Origin: Bacteroidota bacterium
Lineage (GTDB): Bacteria; Bacteroidota; Bacteroidia; Bacteroidales; JAGONC01
Length of the DNA: 64,000 bases
Reading direction: 5' to 3'
Assembly: GCA_026391695.1 (NCBI GenBank)
Contig: JAPLDP010000021.1
Span: forward strand, 1-64,000
Within the stretch, counting starts at the first letter, position 1; every line of letters begins with the position of its first letter. The notes beneath the pieces are model-generated. The model had not been told where the DNA came from and searched no databases. It saw only the letters and a list, made by a program, of their open reading frames with translations. The position numbers were made by a program, and so were the translations under genes. Shown here piece after piece: positions 8,110 to 16,304 of this stretch.

Positions 8110-9658
8110 TAAACTGGTAAAAAATGCGGCAGGACGTATAGTGCCGACCATCATCAACGGCAGGGAACAGGTTCCTTTCATGGGTGTGGGAAAATACAAG
8201 CCCATTGGCCGGAAGTACGGGCCACCCATAGCCACTTGCGCCGATTATCCCTCCGATGGCAACAAGCTGGTGCCCGACCTGAAGGAAACCCTCATCAGAA
8301 GCGGCTTAAGGGATGGCATGACCATCTCCACGCATCACCATTTCAGGGATGGCGATCTCATCGCCAACCAGATCTTCGACATTGCCGCCGAGCTGGGTGT
8401 CAAAGACCTGGTGTGGTTCCCGTCGGCTTCTTTTCCCTGCCATCAACCTATCATCAGGCATCTTGAAAGCGGTGTGATCAACCGCATCGAAGGCAGCATG
8501 AACGGCCCCTTGGGTAAGTTCTGCTCCGAAGGCAAGATGAAAGGGCTCGGCGTGTTGCGTTCACATGGCGGAAGATACCAGGCTGTGCAGGATGGCGAGG
8601 TGGTCATTGACATTGCGGTTATTGCCGCGCCGACAGCCGATCCCTTTGGCGATGCCAACGGCGTCAATGGTCCTGCAGCATGCGGACTGCTGGGCTTTGC
8701 CCTCGCCGACTCACAGTATGCCCACAAGGTCATTGTCGTCACCGATAATCTCGTCCCATTCCCATGCATACCCTGGCAGATACATGGTAACTATGTGGAT
8801 TATGTGGTGAAGGTGGATAAAGTGGGCATATCTGAAAAGATTGTCTCAGGCACCACACAGATAACTAAAAGCCCTGACCGCCTCTTAATTGCCGAGTTGA
8901 CGGCAAAATTCTGCGACCTGGCAGGAATTGTGAGAGACGGTTTTTCTTTCCAGGCCGGCGCCGGAGGAACGGCCTTGTCGATAGGTATCTATTTTGCCGA
9001 TATCTTACGGCAACGTAAGATAAAAGCCCGTTTCATGCGTGGCGGAAGCAATAAATATCTTGTTCAGATGCTCGAAGAAGGCCTCGGCGAATTCATCCTC
9101 GACGGGCAGACCTTTGACCTGGAGGGCGTACGCTCCATGCGCGACAACCCTAACCACGTGAACACCAGCCCCTTCACCAGCTATAACTACCATGGCAAAG
9201 GGAATTTTGCCAGCATGGTCGACGTTGTCATCCTCGGTGCCACAGAAGTGGATGTGAATTTCAATGCTAATGTTGTCACACATTCCGATGGTTACCTTCT
9301 TCATGGGATAGGAGGGTGGCAGAACTGCCTGTTCTCGAAGTGCACGATACTTCCGATACCGTTATTCAGGGACAGGATACCGGTCATCAGGGATGAAGTG
9401 ACCACCCTGTGCGGGCCGGGAGAATTGATAGATGTCATAGTGACCGAACGCGGTATTGCCATCAATCCATTGCGTCAGGATCTCATCCATAAAGTGAAAG
9501 GCAGCGATCTTCCGCTGAAGACCATCGAAGAGCTGAAACATGAGGCTGAAAAGATCTGCGGGCCTCCTTCAAAACCCGAGCTCGACGACGAAATCGTTGC
9601 TGCAATCAAATGGGTGGATGGTACGGTGATTGATGCGGTGCGGAAGGTGAAGGGATGA
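8093..9658 (+). CDS. citF: Citrate lyase alpha subunit (citrate:acetyl-ACP transferase)
   Basis: CitF swaps the acetyl group of acetyl-ACP for citrate, making citryl-ACP for CitE. The 521-residue length is close to the E. coli protein (about 510). Matching segments are SGLRDGMTISTHHHFRDGD near the N-terminus, VLRSHGGRYQAVQ, NGVNGPAACG, the CoA-transferase-like QAGAGGTALS, and the C-terminal ITERGIAINPLRQDL type (VTERGIAINP). I chose the ATG at 8093, which follows a good GGAAGAGG ribosome site. An upstream in-frame ATG at 8039 lies deep inside citDE and has no such site. It is the second gene of a two-gene operon, convergent with the LytTR regulator. Confidence 0.93.
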   Translation: MNKKYDKLVKNAAGRIVPTIINGREQVPFMGVGKYKPIGRKYGPPIATCADYPSDGNKLVPDLKETLIRSGLRDGMTISTHHHFRDGDLIANQIFDIAAELGVKDLVWFPSASFPCHQPIIRHLESGVINRIEGSMNGPLGKFCSEGKMKGLGVLRSHGGRYQAVQDGEVVIDIAVIAAPTADPFGDANGVNGPAACGLLGFALADSQYAHKVIVVTDNLVPFPCIPWQIHGNYVDYVVKVDKVGISEKIVSGTTQITKSPDRLLIAELTAKFCDLAGIVRDGFSFQAGAGGTALSIGIYFADILRQRKIKARFMRGGSNKYLVQMLEEGLGEFILDGQTFDLEGVRSMRDNPNHVNTSPFTSYNYHGKGNFASMVDVVILGATEVDVNFNANVVTHSDGYLLHGIGGWQNCLFSKCTILPIPLFRDRIPVIRDEVTTLCGPGELIDVIVTERGIAINPLRQDLIHKVKGSDLPLKTIEELKHEAEKICGPPSKPELDDEIVAAIKWVDGTVIDAVRKVKG

Positions 9659-9674
9659 CCTCATTCTTTGTTTG

Positions 9675-10397
9675 TTAAAACAACGAATTTTTTGATATTT
9701 CCAGATAGCTCTTGCCGATAGGAATTTGTTTGTCAGCTATTTCCACCTGATTTCCATATAATGCCTTAACTTTTTTCTTATTGATGATATACGATTTATG
9801 GATCCGTAAAAAGTGAGAGGAAGGTAGTATTTCTTCCAGGTGTCGTAAAGATTCCAGAACCATAATTTTCCGTTCTTCAGTATAAAAAATGACATATTCC
9901 CTTGCCCCTTCAACGTATATTATTTTATCATAAGGGACTCTATAAATTCTGTAGTCAGCCTTTAAGGCAATATAATCTTTATTTTCCGTACCTGCTTCAT
10001 TTGGCTCTTTTACAAGAGTGTTATTTGATAAGGATTTCACCTTGATCAGTTCCACTGCTTTATTTACTCCTTGCAGGAACCGCTCAAAAGTAAACGGTTT
10101 AAGCAGATAATCAACAACATCCAATTGATAACCCTGAATGGCGTATTCTTTATAGGCTGTAGTAAAAATCACAACCGGTTTCCGGAAAATCGTCTGTAAA
10201 AATCCTATCCCTGTAAGTTCCGGCATCTGAATATCCAGAAATATCAGATCGATATCGTGATCCTGAACACATTCCATGGCTTCAATGGCATTCTTACATG
10301 ATTTCACCAATTTGAGGCTCGGTATGCGCTGGATATATCCTTCCAATAATTTCCGGGCCAATTGTTCATCATCGACCACTATACAATTAATTATCAT
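9675..10397 (-). CDS. LytTR-family response regulator
   Basis: Cytoplasmic transcription regulator of 240 residues. An N-terminal receiver domain has the acidic pocket VVDDEQ, phospho-acceptor Asp in DLIFLDIQMP (about residue 55) and the conserved Lys in DYLLKPF. A C-terminal LytTR DNA-binding domain follows, with VEGAREYVIFYTEERKIMV and HFLRIHKSYIIN. The start is ATG 10397; a TTG one codon earlier is less likely. The start overlaps the last 11 bp of the kinase gene, as expected for a translationally coupled two-component pair. Confidence 0.93.
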   Translation of the reverse strand: MIINCIVVDDEQLARKLLEGYIQRIPSLKLVKSCKNAIEAMECVQDHDIDLIFLDIQMPELTGIGFLQTIFRKPVVIFTTAYKEYAIQGYQLDVVDYLLKPFTFERFLQGVNKAVELIKVKSLSNNTLVKEPNEAGTENKDYIALKADYRIYRVPYDKIIYVEGAREYVIFYTEERKIMVLESLRHLEEILPSSHFLRIHKSYIINKKKVKALYGNQVEIADKQIPIGKSYLEISKNSLF

Positions 10398-11478
10398 CAA
10401 GTATTAATTTTAGTACAATTTTGTATGATGAACTTGTTTCTTCAACAATTAAAAAATGCCTGTCGGGATATATCAGATTTAATCTTCGTTTCACATTTTC
10501 CAATCCTATGCCTTTCGTGTTTTCCGTTATCATTTTTACTTCCGGGATGCTGTTTTCGACGATATAATGAAGTACAGCTCCTTCGGTTTGTGCTTCGACC
10601 CTGATCCATCCCTTTAATGTATCCTGGTAGTTACTATGCTTAAAACTATTCTCAACAAAAGTAATAAGCAACAAGGGTGCTATTTTTAAATTCGGATTAT
10701 CAATATTAAAGACATAATTTACCTTTTTTATTTCCTCATCCTTAAGGAGTTGTAATTCGAAATAGCCTTTAATATAATTGAGCTCTTTCTCGAGTTTAAC
10801 ATACGGTTCATTGCATTCATAAATAACATATCGCAGCATATCCGATAACCGCTGAATGGCGTCAGGAGTTTTTTCGGATTTAAATTGTGATAATGAATAA
10901 ATATTATTCAGCGTATTGAAAAGAAAATGCGGATTTATCTGCCATTTTAGCAGGTTTGATTCTGCTTTAAGTATCTGGTTGTGAAGCTCAAGCATTTTTT
11001 GTTCCTGTTTGAATCCGGCTGTATTTGTCCGATAGATGGTACTTATAAAAAAAGTAATTACAATAAAGAATGCCTCGTGAATGGTTCTTTTATATACCAT
11101 ATCCATCCTCATCCGGTTAAAGATGGTCAAATCATTCTCAAACGGGGGTCTTTCGGGTCCAACCATTCCAAATGGGCGTGGAAAAGCACGTTCGATGACA
11201 TATCTCTCAAATTCCATTAATATCAGTACTAAAAGGATAATCAGTACAGTAACTGATATAAAGTACACCCACGTTTTTTTCTTTTCCAATAAATGGGGCA
11301 TCAAAATATGCGAATTAAAATAAAACAGCCCGCATTGAATAAGAATGACTGTAGAGCTTCTTATCAGCGCAATTTTAAAATCCCATATTTCAGTATACAG
11401 CCATATCAAAAGGATATAGTAACTGAGCCATATGGTTATGTGAACAGTTATATTTTTTTTGAAAATTCCAGCGATCAT
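10387..11478 (-). CDS. LytS/YehU-type sensor histidine kinase
   Basis: Membrane sensor kinase of 363 residues (His_kinase, PF06580-like). Four hydrophobic segments lie in the first 150 residues. The long loop between the third and fourth (about 96-125) contains PRPFGMVGPERPPFEND, rich in Pro, Gly and Met. The H-box WQINPHFLFNTLNNIYSL (phospho-His in NPHFLF) and a HATPase domain ending in GIGLENVKRRL follow. It sits upstream of and overlaps its regulator, and is divergent from the 11751-19133 envelope genes, which are the natural candidates for its targets. Confidence 0.92.
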   Translation of the reverse strand: MIAGIFKKNITVHITIWLSYYILLIWLYTEIWDFKIALIRSSTVILIQCGLFYFNSHILMPHLLEKKKTWVYFISVTVLIILLVLILMEFERYVIERAFPRPFGMVGPERPPFENDLTIFNRMRMDMVYKRTIHEAFFIVITFFISTIYRTNTAGFKQEQKMLELHNQILKAESNLLKWQINPHFLFNTLNNIYSLSQFKSEKTPDAIQRLSDMLRYVIYECNEPYVKLEKELNYIKGYFELQLLKDEEIKKVNYVFNIDNPNLKIAPLLLITFVENSFKHSNYQDTLKGWIRVEAQTEGAVLHYIVENSIPEVKMITENTKGIGLENVKRRLNLIYPDRHFLIVEETSSSYKIVLKLILDDN

Positions 11479-11750
11479 AATTTCAGAATCAGAATGTTCA
11501 AATTTATTTAATTGATAAAATTAATCAGAGTTTTTTCAATCATCGGATTAAAATTATCGACCAACGCCCGGATCTTATCTATTTACGCATAAAAATTGAC
11601 ATTTTTCACATTGTTCGGCCGGATGTATCATTGGGTGAATATTCTTTCTCCTTTATTGAAAAAAATTGTCCACCGCTTTTCTCATGTATATTTTTAGCTC
11701 CGCAATTCAAAGAACCATTAGTCACAGATAAATATTAAAAAAGACACACA
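11479..11750. promoter_or_regulatory. Divergent intergenic region between the two-component pair and the lipoprotein/TonB genes
   Basis: The AT-rich 272-bp spacer must hold the start signals for both directions. A -7-like TATATTTT lies about 60 bp before the lipoprotein start. I could not see a convincing LytTR direct repeat by eye. Confidence 0.35.
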
Positions 11751-12596
11751 ATGAAAAGAATTGTAATTTTTAGTGTATTTGCTTTACTGTTAGGTAGTTG
11801 CGCTCAAACTCCAATTTATCTTTGTCAATGGCAGGACAAGGCATTCATTGTCGATGGCAAAGCAAACGATTGGAATGGAAAACTGACAGCTGAGTCCAGG
11901 TACGGCTGTTTATATGGCGTTTCATCTGACCATAACAATCTTTATGTCATGCTGAAGATTCTCGATACTGACTTCCAGCAAAAAGTACTCATGACGGGAC
12001 TTAACTTTTGGATTAATACAACAGGAAAAGCAAGAAAACAATTGGGAATCACCTATCCATTTCCCGGATTTTTGTCAGAACTCAGGAATCCCGGATCTGC
12101 GAAAGGTCAGGAAAGATGGGATAATCTTCAACAGTTGACACGTCAGTCAGAACTTCAATCACTTAATAAATATCTAAGTTCGGAGAAGACGAAAATTAAA
12201 CTGACAGGTTTTAAGGATAGGGCAAATTCTGATAGTGACGTTAATCAAAGTTCCAATCCTGTCTTTGCTATGATGCAATTTGACTCTTCCGGAGCTCTGA
12301 TTTACGAATCGAGAATACCAATAAGGTATATTTTCAAGGATCCGGTCAATTTCATTAAAAATCTTCAACGACATTTCAGTTATGGTTTTACTGCCGGACC
12401 GGATGAAGATCTCTCTTCTCCTCCTTTTGGTGGAAGCGGATTTCCTGGTGAGGGGAGAGAGAGTGCAGGAATGCGTCCTGAAGGTCCACCTCCGGGAGGA
12501 GGAATTGGCGCAGGCCCTCCCGATATGCCGGATTTTCAAAAAATGTCACAACCTGTTAAGCTTTGGGTCAAGAAAGCAAGATTCTTATATCAATAA
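11751..12596 (+). CDS. Lipoprotein with Pro/Gly-rich tail, unknown function
   Basis: Exported lipoprotein of 281 residues; the lipobox is LLGSC (Cys17). Residues 30-100 (FIVDGKANDWNGKLTAESRYGCLYGVSSDHNNLYVMLKI, read in parts) have the layout of DOMON/CBM9-like carbohydrate-binding beta sandwiches. The C-terminus turns Pro/Gly/Met-rich (GMRPEGPPPGGGIGAGPPDM, about 239-258). It is the first gene of a likely operon with the downstream STN-TonB receptor; the spacing is 121 bp. A periplasmic or surface substrate-binding role fits the context but is not proven. Confidence 0.65.
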   Translation: MKRIVIFSVFALLLGSCAQTPIYLCQWQDKAFIVDGKANDWNGKLTAESRYGCLYGVSSDHNNLYVMLKILDTDFQQKVLMTGLNFWINTTGKARKQLGITYPFPGFLSELRNPGSAKGQERWDNLQQLTRQSELQSLNKYLSSEKTKIKLTGFKDRANSDSDVNQSSNPVFAMMQFDSSGALIYESRIPIRYIFKDPVNFIKNLQRHFSYGFTAGPDEDLSSPPFGGSGFPGEGRESAGMRPEGPPPGGGIGAGPPDMPDFQKMSQPVKLWVKKARFLYQ

Positions 12597-12717
12597 CCAT
12601 TCAGACAAAGGAACTTTTAATCTTATTCGACCAATTACGGCATTTCCGGATGATGAAAAAACAGTTAAAATGATCGACTTTATGGCATTATCACGGCTGA
12701 ATAAGAAAAGCTTAAAA

Positions 12718-15402
12718 ATGATTAAAAAATGTTTTATTATTTTTATGGTATTGTCGGGTCAGATTTTGTCAGCTCATGCCCAATCTTTGGAAGAAATAAA
12801 GATTGACGGCACGTATTATGGCAATACACTGAATCAAATCTTCTTGGATATTTCTTTTCGATATCCGGTTCAATTCGATTATTTGAGTGAAGATATTCCG
12901 ATTGATATAGTCCCGGGCAGGAATTATAGTAAGAAACCTCTAAAAGAGGTCATGGATGATCTGTTAAGGCTGACAACGTTGGAATATATCATGGTTGAAG
13001 ATTTTATCGTTATCCGTAAGGCTGGTGTAAAGGTGGATCCTGAAAAATGGAGGTATGAACGAAAATCGGTTTTTCGATTGACAGGCGTCATCAAAGATAA
13101 AACCAGCGGGGAGTCTCTTCCTTTTGCCAATGTCATCATAAAGGGTACAAAAAATGGTACATCCACCAACGGCGACGGATATTTCACTCTGATAAATGTT
13201 CCCTCTGATACATCTGTCCTGGAAGTATATTATGTCGGATACAAACAGGAAGAGGTTAAATTATCACCACGTCTATTAAGTAAGCAACTTGTCATTGAGA
13301 TGACCCCTGAATCAACGGAACTGAAAGAGATCGTTATAGAAGGCGAACGGGAAGATCTGCTTGAAATACCTGAAAAAGCAAATATTGTATCGATGACGCC
13401 CAGGGAGATGTCGGTCCTGCCAAGTTTAGGTACAGCAGATATCTTCCGGACGTTTCAATTGCTGCCTGGTGTGAGCGGCAGTAACGAGTCATCATCGGGT
13501 TTGTATGTCAGAGGTGGAAGTCCTGACCAGAATCTCATATTATTTGACGGTTTTACAGTCTATCACCAGGAGCACTTATTTGGTGTCTTCAGCGCATTTA
13601 ATACCAACGCTATCAAAGATGTTCAGCTCTATAAGGGAGGATTTGAGTCAAAATATGGAGGCAGAATATCGAGTGTTATGGATATCATAGGTAAGACCGG
13701 CAACGAGAAGTATTTCAATATAGGTGCTGATATCAGTATGCTTGATTTCAACGGTTTTATCGAAATACCGCTTCACGAAAAAGGTTCAATCTTTTTTGCC
13801 GGGCGAAAATCATACAAAGGGTATCTCTACAACAAACTCTTCAACACCTTTGCAAATGATAATTCAACCAGCCCCCAGCAGTCCACACCACCGCCTATGC
13901 CTTCAGGAATGGGATTTAGAGGAAGGGCCTTTGAAAACATTGAGCCGCTATCGTACTTTTATGACCTGAACTTTAAAGCTACATACCGGACAACCCCCAA
14001 AGATATCCTCTCACTGAGTTTTTTTAAAGGACAGGATAACCTTGATAACTCCAGGGATGTCAACCGTTCCATTCCCTCAATAAATGTTAAGGGTGGGACT
14101 ACCGATATGACTAAATGGGGAAATTGGGGCAGCAGTTTCAAATGGTCGCATAAATGGAAGGAGAAATTTTATACAAACAGTCTGATCTCCTATTCGAATT
14201 ATTTTAGCTATCGCGATAGGACATCAGAAAGAACTTTTACCCAAAATGGAGTTGAAACGGTCACTAAAAGAGGCTCGGTTGAAGATAATAACATCAGGGA
14301 TTTTTCGCTGAAAATCGATAATGAGTACAATGTCAATGAACAGAACCTGATTGAAGCCGGGCTTCTATATTCCTTCTATAACATTGATTATACTTATGAA
14401 ATGAACGACACCATCCATATCCTCGATAAGCATGATAATGGAAATCTGGCAGCCTTATATTTTCAGGATAAGTGGTCCCCACTGTCAAAGATCTATTTTC
14501 TTCCCGGCCTCAGGGTGTCATATTTTGATATGACCGGTAAGCTATACCTGGAACCACGTGTACAATTCAGCTATTCTCCTTTAAAGAAAGTCACACTACA
14601 GTGTGCCTGGGGTAACTATTACCAGTTTGCCAACAGGATTATCAGGGAAGATATTATGGCTGGCAGCAGGGATTTCTGGATTTTGTCAGACGGAGGGGAA
14701 ATCCCTGTTGGACAAGCCATTCATTACACTCTTGGAGCAAAATATGAAAATAAGGATTATATTTTAAATATTGAAGCTTATTATAAGGATCTGAAAAACC
14801 TTTCGGAATACACGTTACGCTTCGTGCCTGCCCAGAGCAGCATGGAATATGATACTTTTTTTTATAATGGAAAAGGCTTTGCACGTGGAATCGAATTTCT
14901 TTTACAGAAAAAATATGGCCTGTTTTCAGGATGGGTGGGCTACACCCTGGGTCAGGTACTGTATAATTTTCCAATCTATGGGAATGGTTATTTCCCGGCA
15001 TCTCATGATGTGACTCATGAATTCAAAATTATCGGATCATATAAACTAAAAAAATGGGTCTTTTCAGGAACCTGGATTTATGCCACAGGTAAACCCTACA
15101 CACAACCTTTAGGAGGTTATGAATTGACCCTTCCTGACGGCGAGGTAAGAGAATATATTTTAACGGGTGTAAAGAACAGCGAACGTTATCCTGATTATCA
15201 CCGACTTGATTTATCGGCTAAATATGCTTTTACTCTCGGTGACATGTTTATTGGGGATATTGGAGTTTCTATTTTTAACCTCTATAATCGAAAAAATGTA
15301 TGGTATAAGGAGTTTGAAATTGATGACACCGGAATGACTGAAACAAACGTATATCTTCTTGGTTTTACTCCGAATCTATCTATTGCCTTGAAAATCAGAT
15401 AA
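12718..15402 (+). CDS. STN-domain TonB-dependent outer-membrane receptor
   Basis: TonB-dependent transporter of 894 residues. The ATG at 12718 begins a clean signal peptide (MIKKCFIIFMVLSG...AHAQ); a longer frame from 12382 runs over the upstream gene and is not credible. Domains in order: STN/secretin-like (about 22-100), CarboxypepD_reg-like beta sandwich (about 107-195), plug domain with LYVRGGSPDQNLILFDGF, then a barrel to the C-terminus. An extracellular loop carries a Pro/Met/Gly-rich stretch (STPPPMPSGMGFRGRAF). STN domains usually signal to an anti-sigma factor, but no FecI/FecR pair is present. The nearby LytS/LytTR pair may take that role. Confidence 0.9.
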   Translation: MIKKCFIIFMVLSGQILSAHAQSLEEIKIDGTYYGNTLNQIFLDISFRYPVQFDYLSEDIPIDIVPGRNYSKKPLKEVMDDLLRLTTLEYIMVEDFIVIRKAGVKVDPEKWRYERKSVFRLTGVIKDKTSGESLPFANVIIKGTKNGTSTNGDGYFTLINVPSDTSVLEVYYVGYKQEEVKLSPRLLSKQLVIEMTPESTELKEIVIEGEREDLLEIPEKANIVSMTPREMSVLPSLGTADIFRTFQLLPGVSGSNESSSGLYVRGGSPDQNLILFDGFTVYHQEHLFGVFSAFNTNAIKDVQLYKGGFESKYGGRISSVMDIIGKTGNEKYFNIGADISMLDFNGFIEIPLHEKGSIFFAGRKSYKGYLYNKLFNTFANDNSTSPQQSTPPPMPSGMGFRGRAFENIEPLSYFYDLNFKATYRTTPKDILSLSFFKGQDNLDNSRDVNRSIPSINVKGGTTDMTKWGNWGSSFKWSHKWKEKFYTNSLISYSNYFSYRDRTSERTFTQNGVETVTKRGSVEDNNIRDFSLKIDNEYNVNEQNLIEAGLLYSFYNIDYTYEMNDTIHILDKHDNGNLAALYFQDKWSPLSKIYFLPGLRVSYFDMTGKLYLEPRVQFSYSPLKKVTLQCAWGNYYQFANRIIREDIMAGSRDFWILSDGGEIPVGQAIHYTLGAKYENKDYILNIEAYYKDLKNLSEYTLRFVPAQSSMEYDTFFYNGKGFARGIEFLLQKKYGLFSGWVGYTLGQVLYNFPIYGNGYFPASHDVTHEFKIIGSYKLKKWVFSGTWIYATGKPYTQPLGGYELTLPDGEVREYILTGVKNSERYPDYHRLDLSAKYAFTLGDMFIGDIGVSIFNLYNRKNVWYKEFEIDDTGMTETNVYLLGFTPNLSIALKIR

Positions 15403-15413
15403 CACCGTTAATT

Positions 15414-16244
15414 ATGAAGAGAACAATCGTTATACTTTTTTCAGCCGGCTTTATTTTGGGATCAATCTCTTGTGAAACCGAAAGGATGGATAGCTTAGAT
15501 ATAAACGATATACCAGTTGTTGAAGCTTATCTGATACCTGGAAAGGAGGTTACAATTTCAGTCAGTCAACCTTTGCCTTTCTCTGACGATACGAATGTTT
15601 ACCAGGAAGCAATTTCAGGATTGCAGATAATCATAAGTGAAGATAGTGAAACGTATCTTTTATCGGATTCGCTGGAGCCTGGAATCTATACTTATGATAA
15701 TGAAGATTTTTTACCTGAAGAGGGTTCCTCATATTCAATGTATTTCGCATATCGCAATGATACTATTAAAGCCTCAACGATTATACCTTCCAAGCCTGAT
15801 GACTTTTCAATATCCGACAACAATATTCAAATGGAAAAAATTGAGGAAGGTGATTTCGGATTTGGTTTCACTGATCCAATTGAATTAACCTGGAGCAATC
15901 CTGACGGGTCAAATTATTTTGTATTCATTGAATACCTTGACTCTGCAAAAAACCTCATTAATTTGAATTTCGACACTGCTGATGTACCCAGAATCTCTAA
16001 TTCCCCAATTCTCACTGAAGCTGGTTACTCACTTAGGCCAATGGAAATTTACTTTTTTGGCGTCTATCGCATTGTGCTTTTTAAGGTTAACCAGGAGTAT
16101 GCAGATTTATTTGAAGGGAGTAACCAAAGTTCAATTGAGCTCACCAATCCGAACACCAATATTGAGGGTGGATATGGCATTTTTACAGGATTAAATTCAG
16201 ATACCTTGTTCCTAACGGTCAATGAATCATCATCCGATCAATAG
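15414..16244 (+). CDS. DUF4249-family lipoprotein
   Basis: A 276-residue exported lipoprotein; signal peptide with lipobox GSISC (about Cys20). The pattern PVVEAYLIPGKEVTISVSQ, then a GIYTYDNEDFLPEEGSSY segment, then the Pro-bearing STIIPSKPDDF is typical of the DUF4249 family. In Bacteroidota these lipoproteins follow STN-TonB receptors and are thought to form part of an uptake complex. It starts 11 bp after the receptor stop, so the two are surely co-transcribed. Function remains inferred from this pairing. Confidence 0.78.
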   Translation: MKRTIVILFSAGFILGSISCETERMDSLDINDIPVVEAYLIPGKEVTISVSQPLPFSDDTNVYQEAISGLQIIISEDSETYLLSDSLEPGIYTYDNEDFLPEEGSSYSMYFAYRNDTIKASTIIPSKPDDFSISDNNIQMEKIEEGDFGFGFTDPIELTWSNPDGSNYFVFIEYLDSAKNLINLNFDTADVPRISNSPILTEAGYSLRPMEIYFFGVYRIVLFKVNQEYADLFEGSNQSSIELTNPNTNIEGGYGIFTGLNSDTLFLTVNESSSDQ

Positions 16245-16304
16245 AATCTTTGATTAATTGACAATCCATACGCACATCGCTTGTCGTAAAAAAAATCTAT
16301 TACA

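Noticed and set aside
12382-12717. Extended N-terminus of the STN-TonB receptor
   Set aside because: It overlaps the lipoprotein gene in another frame, and a proper signal peptide begins at 12718.
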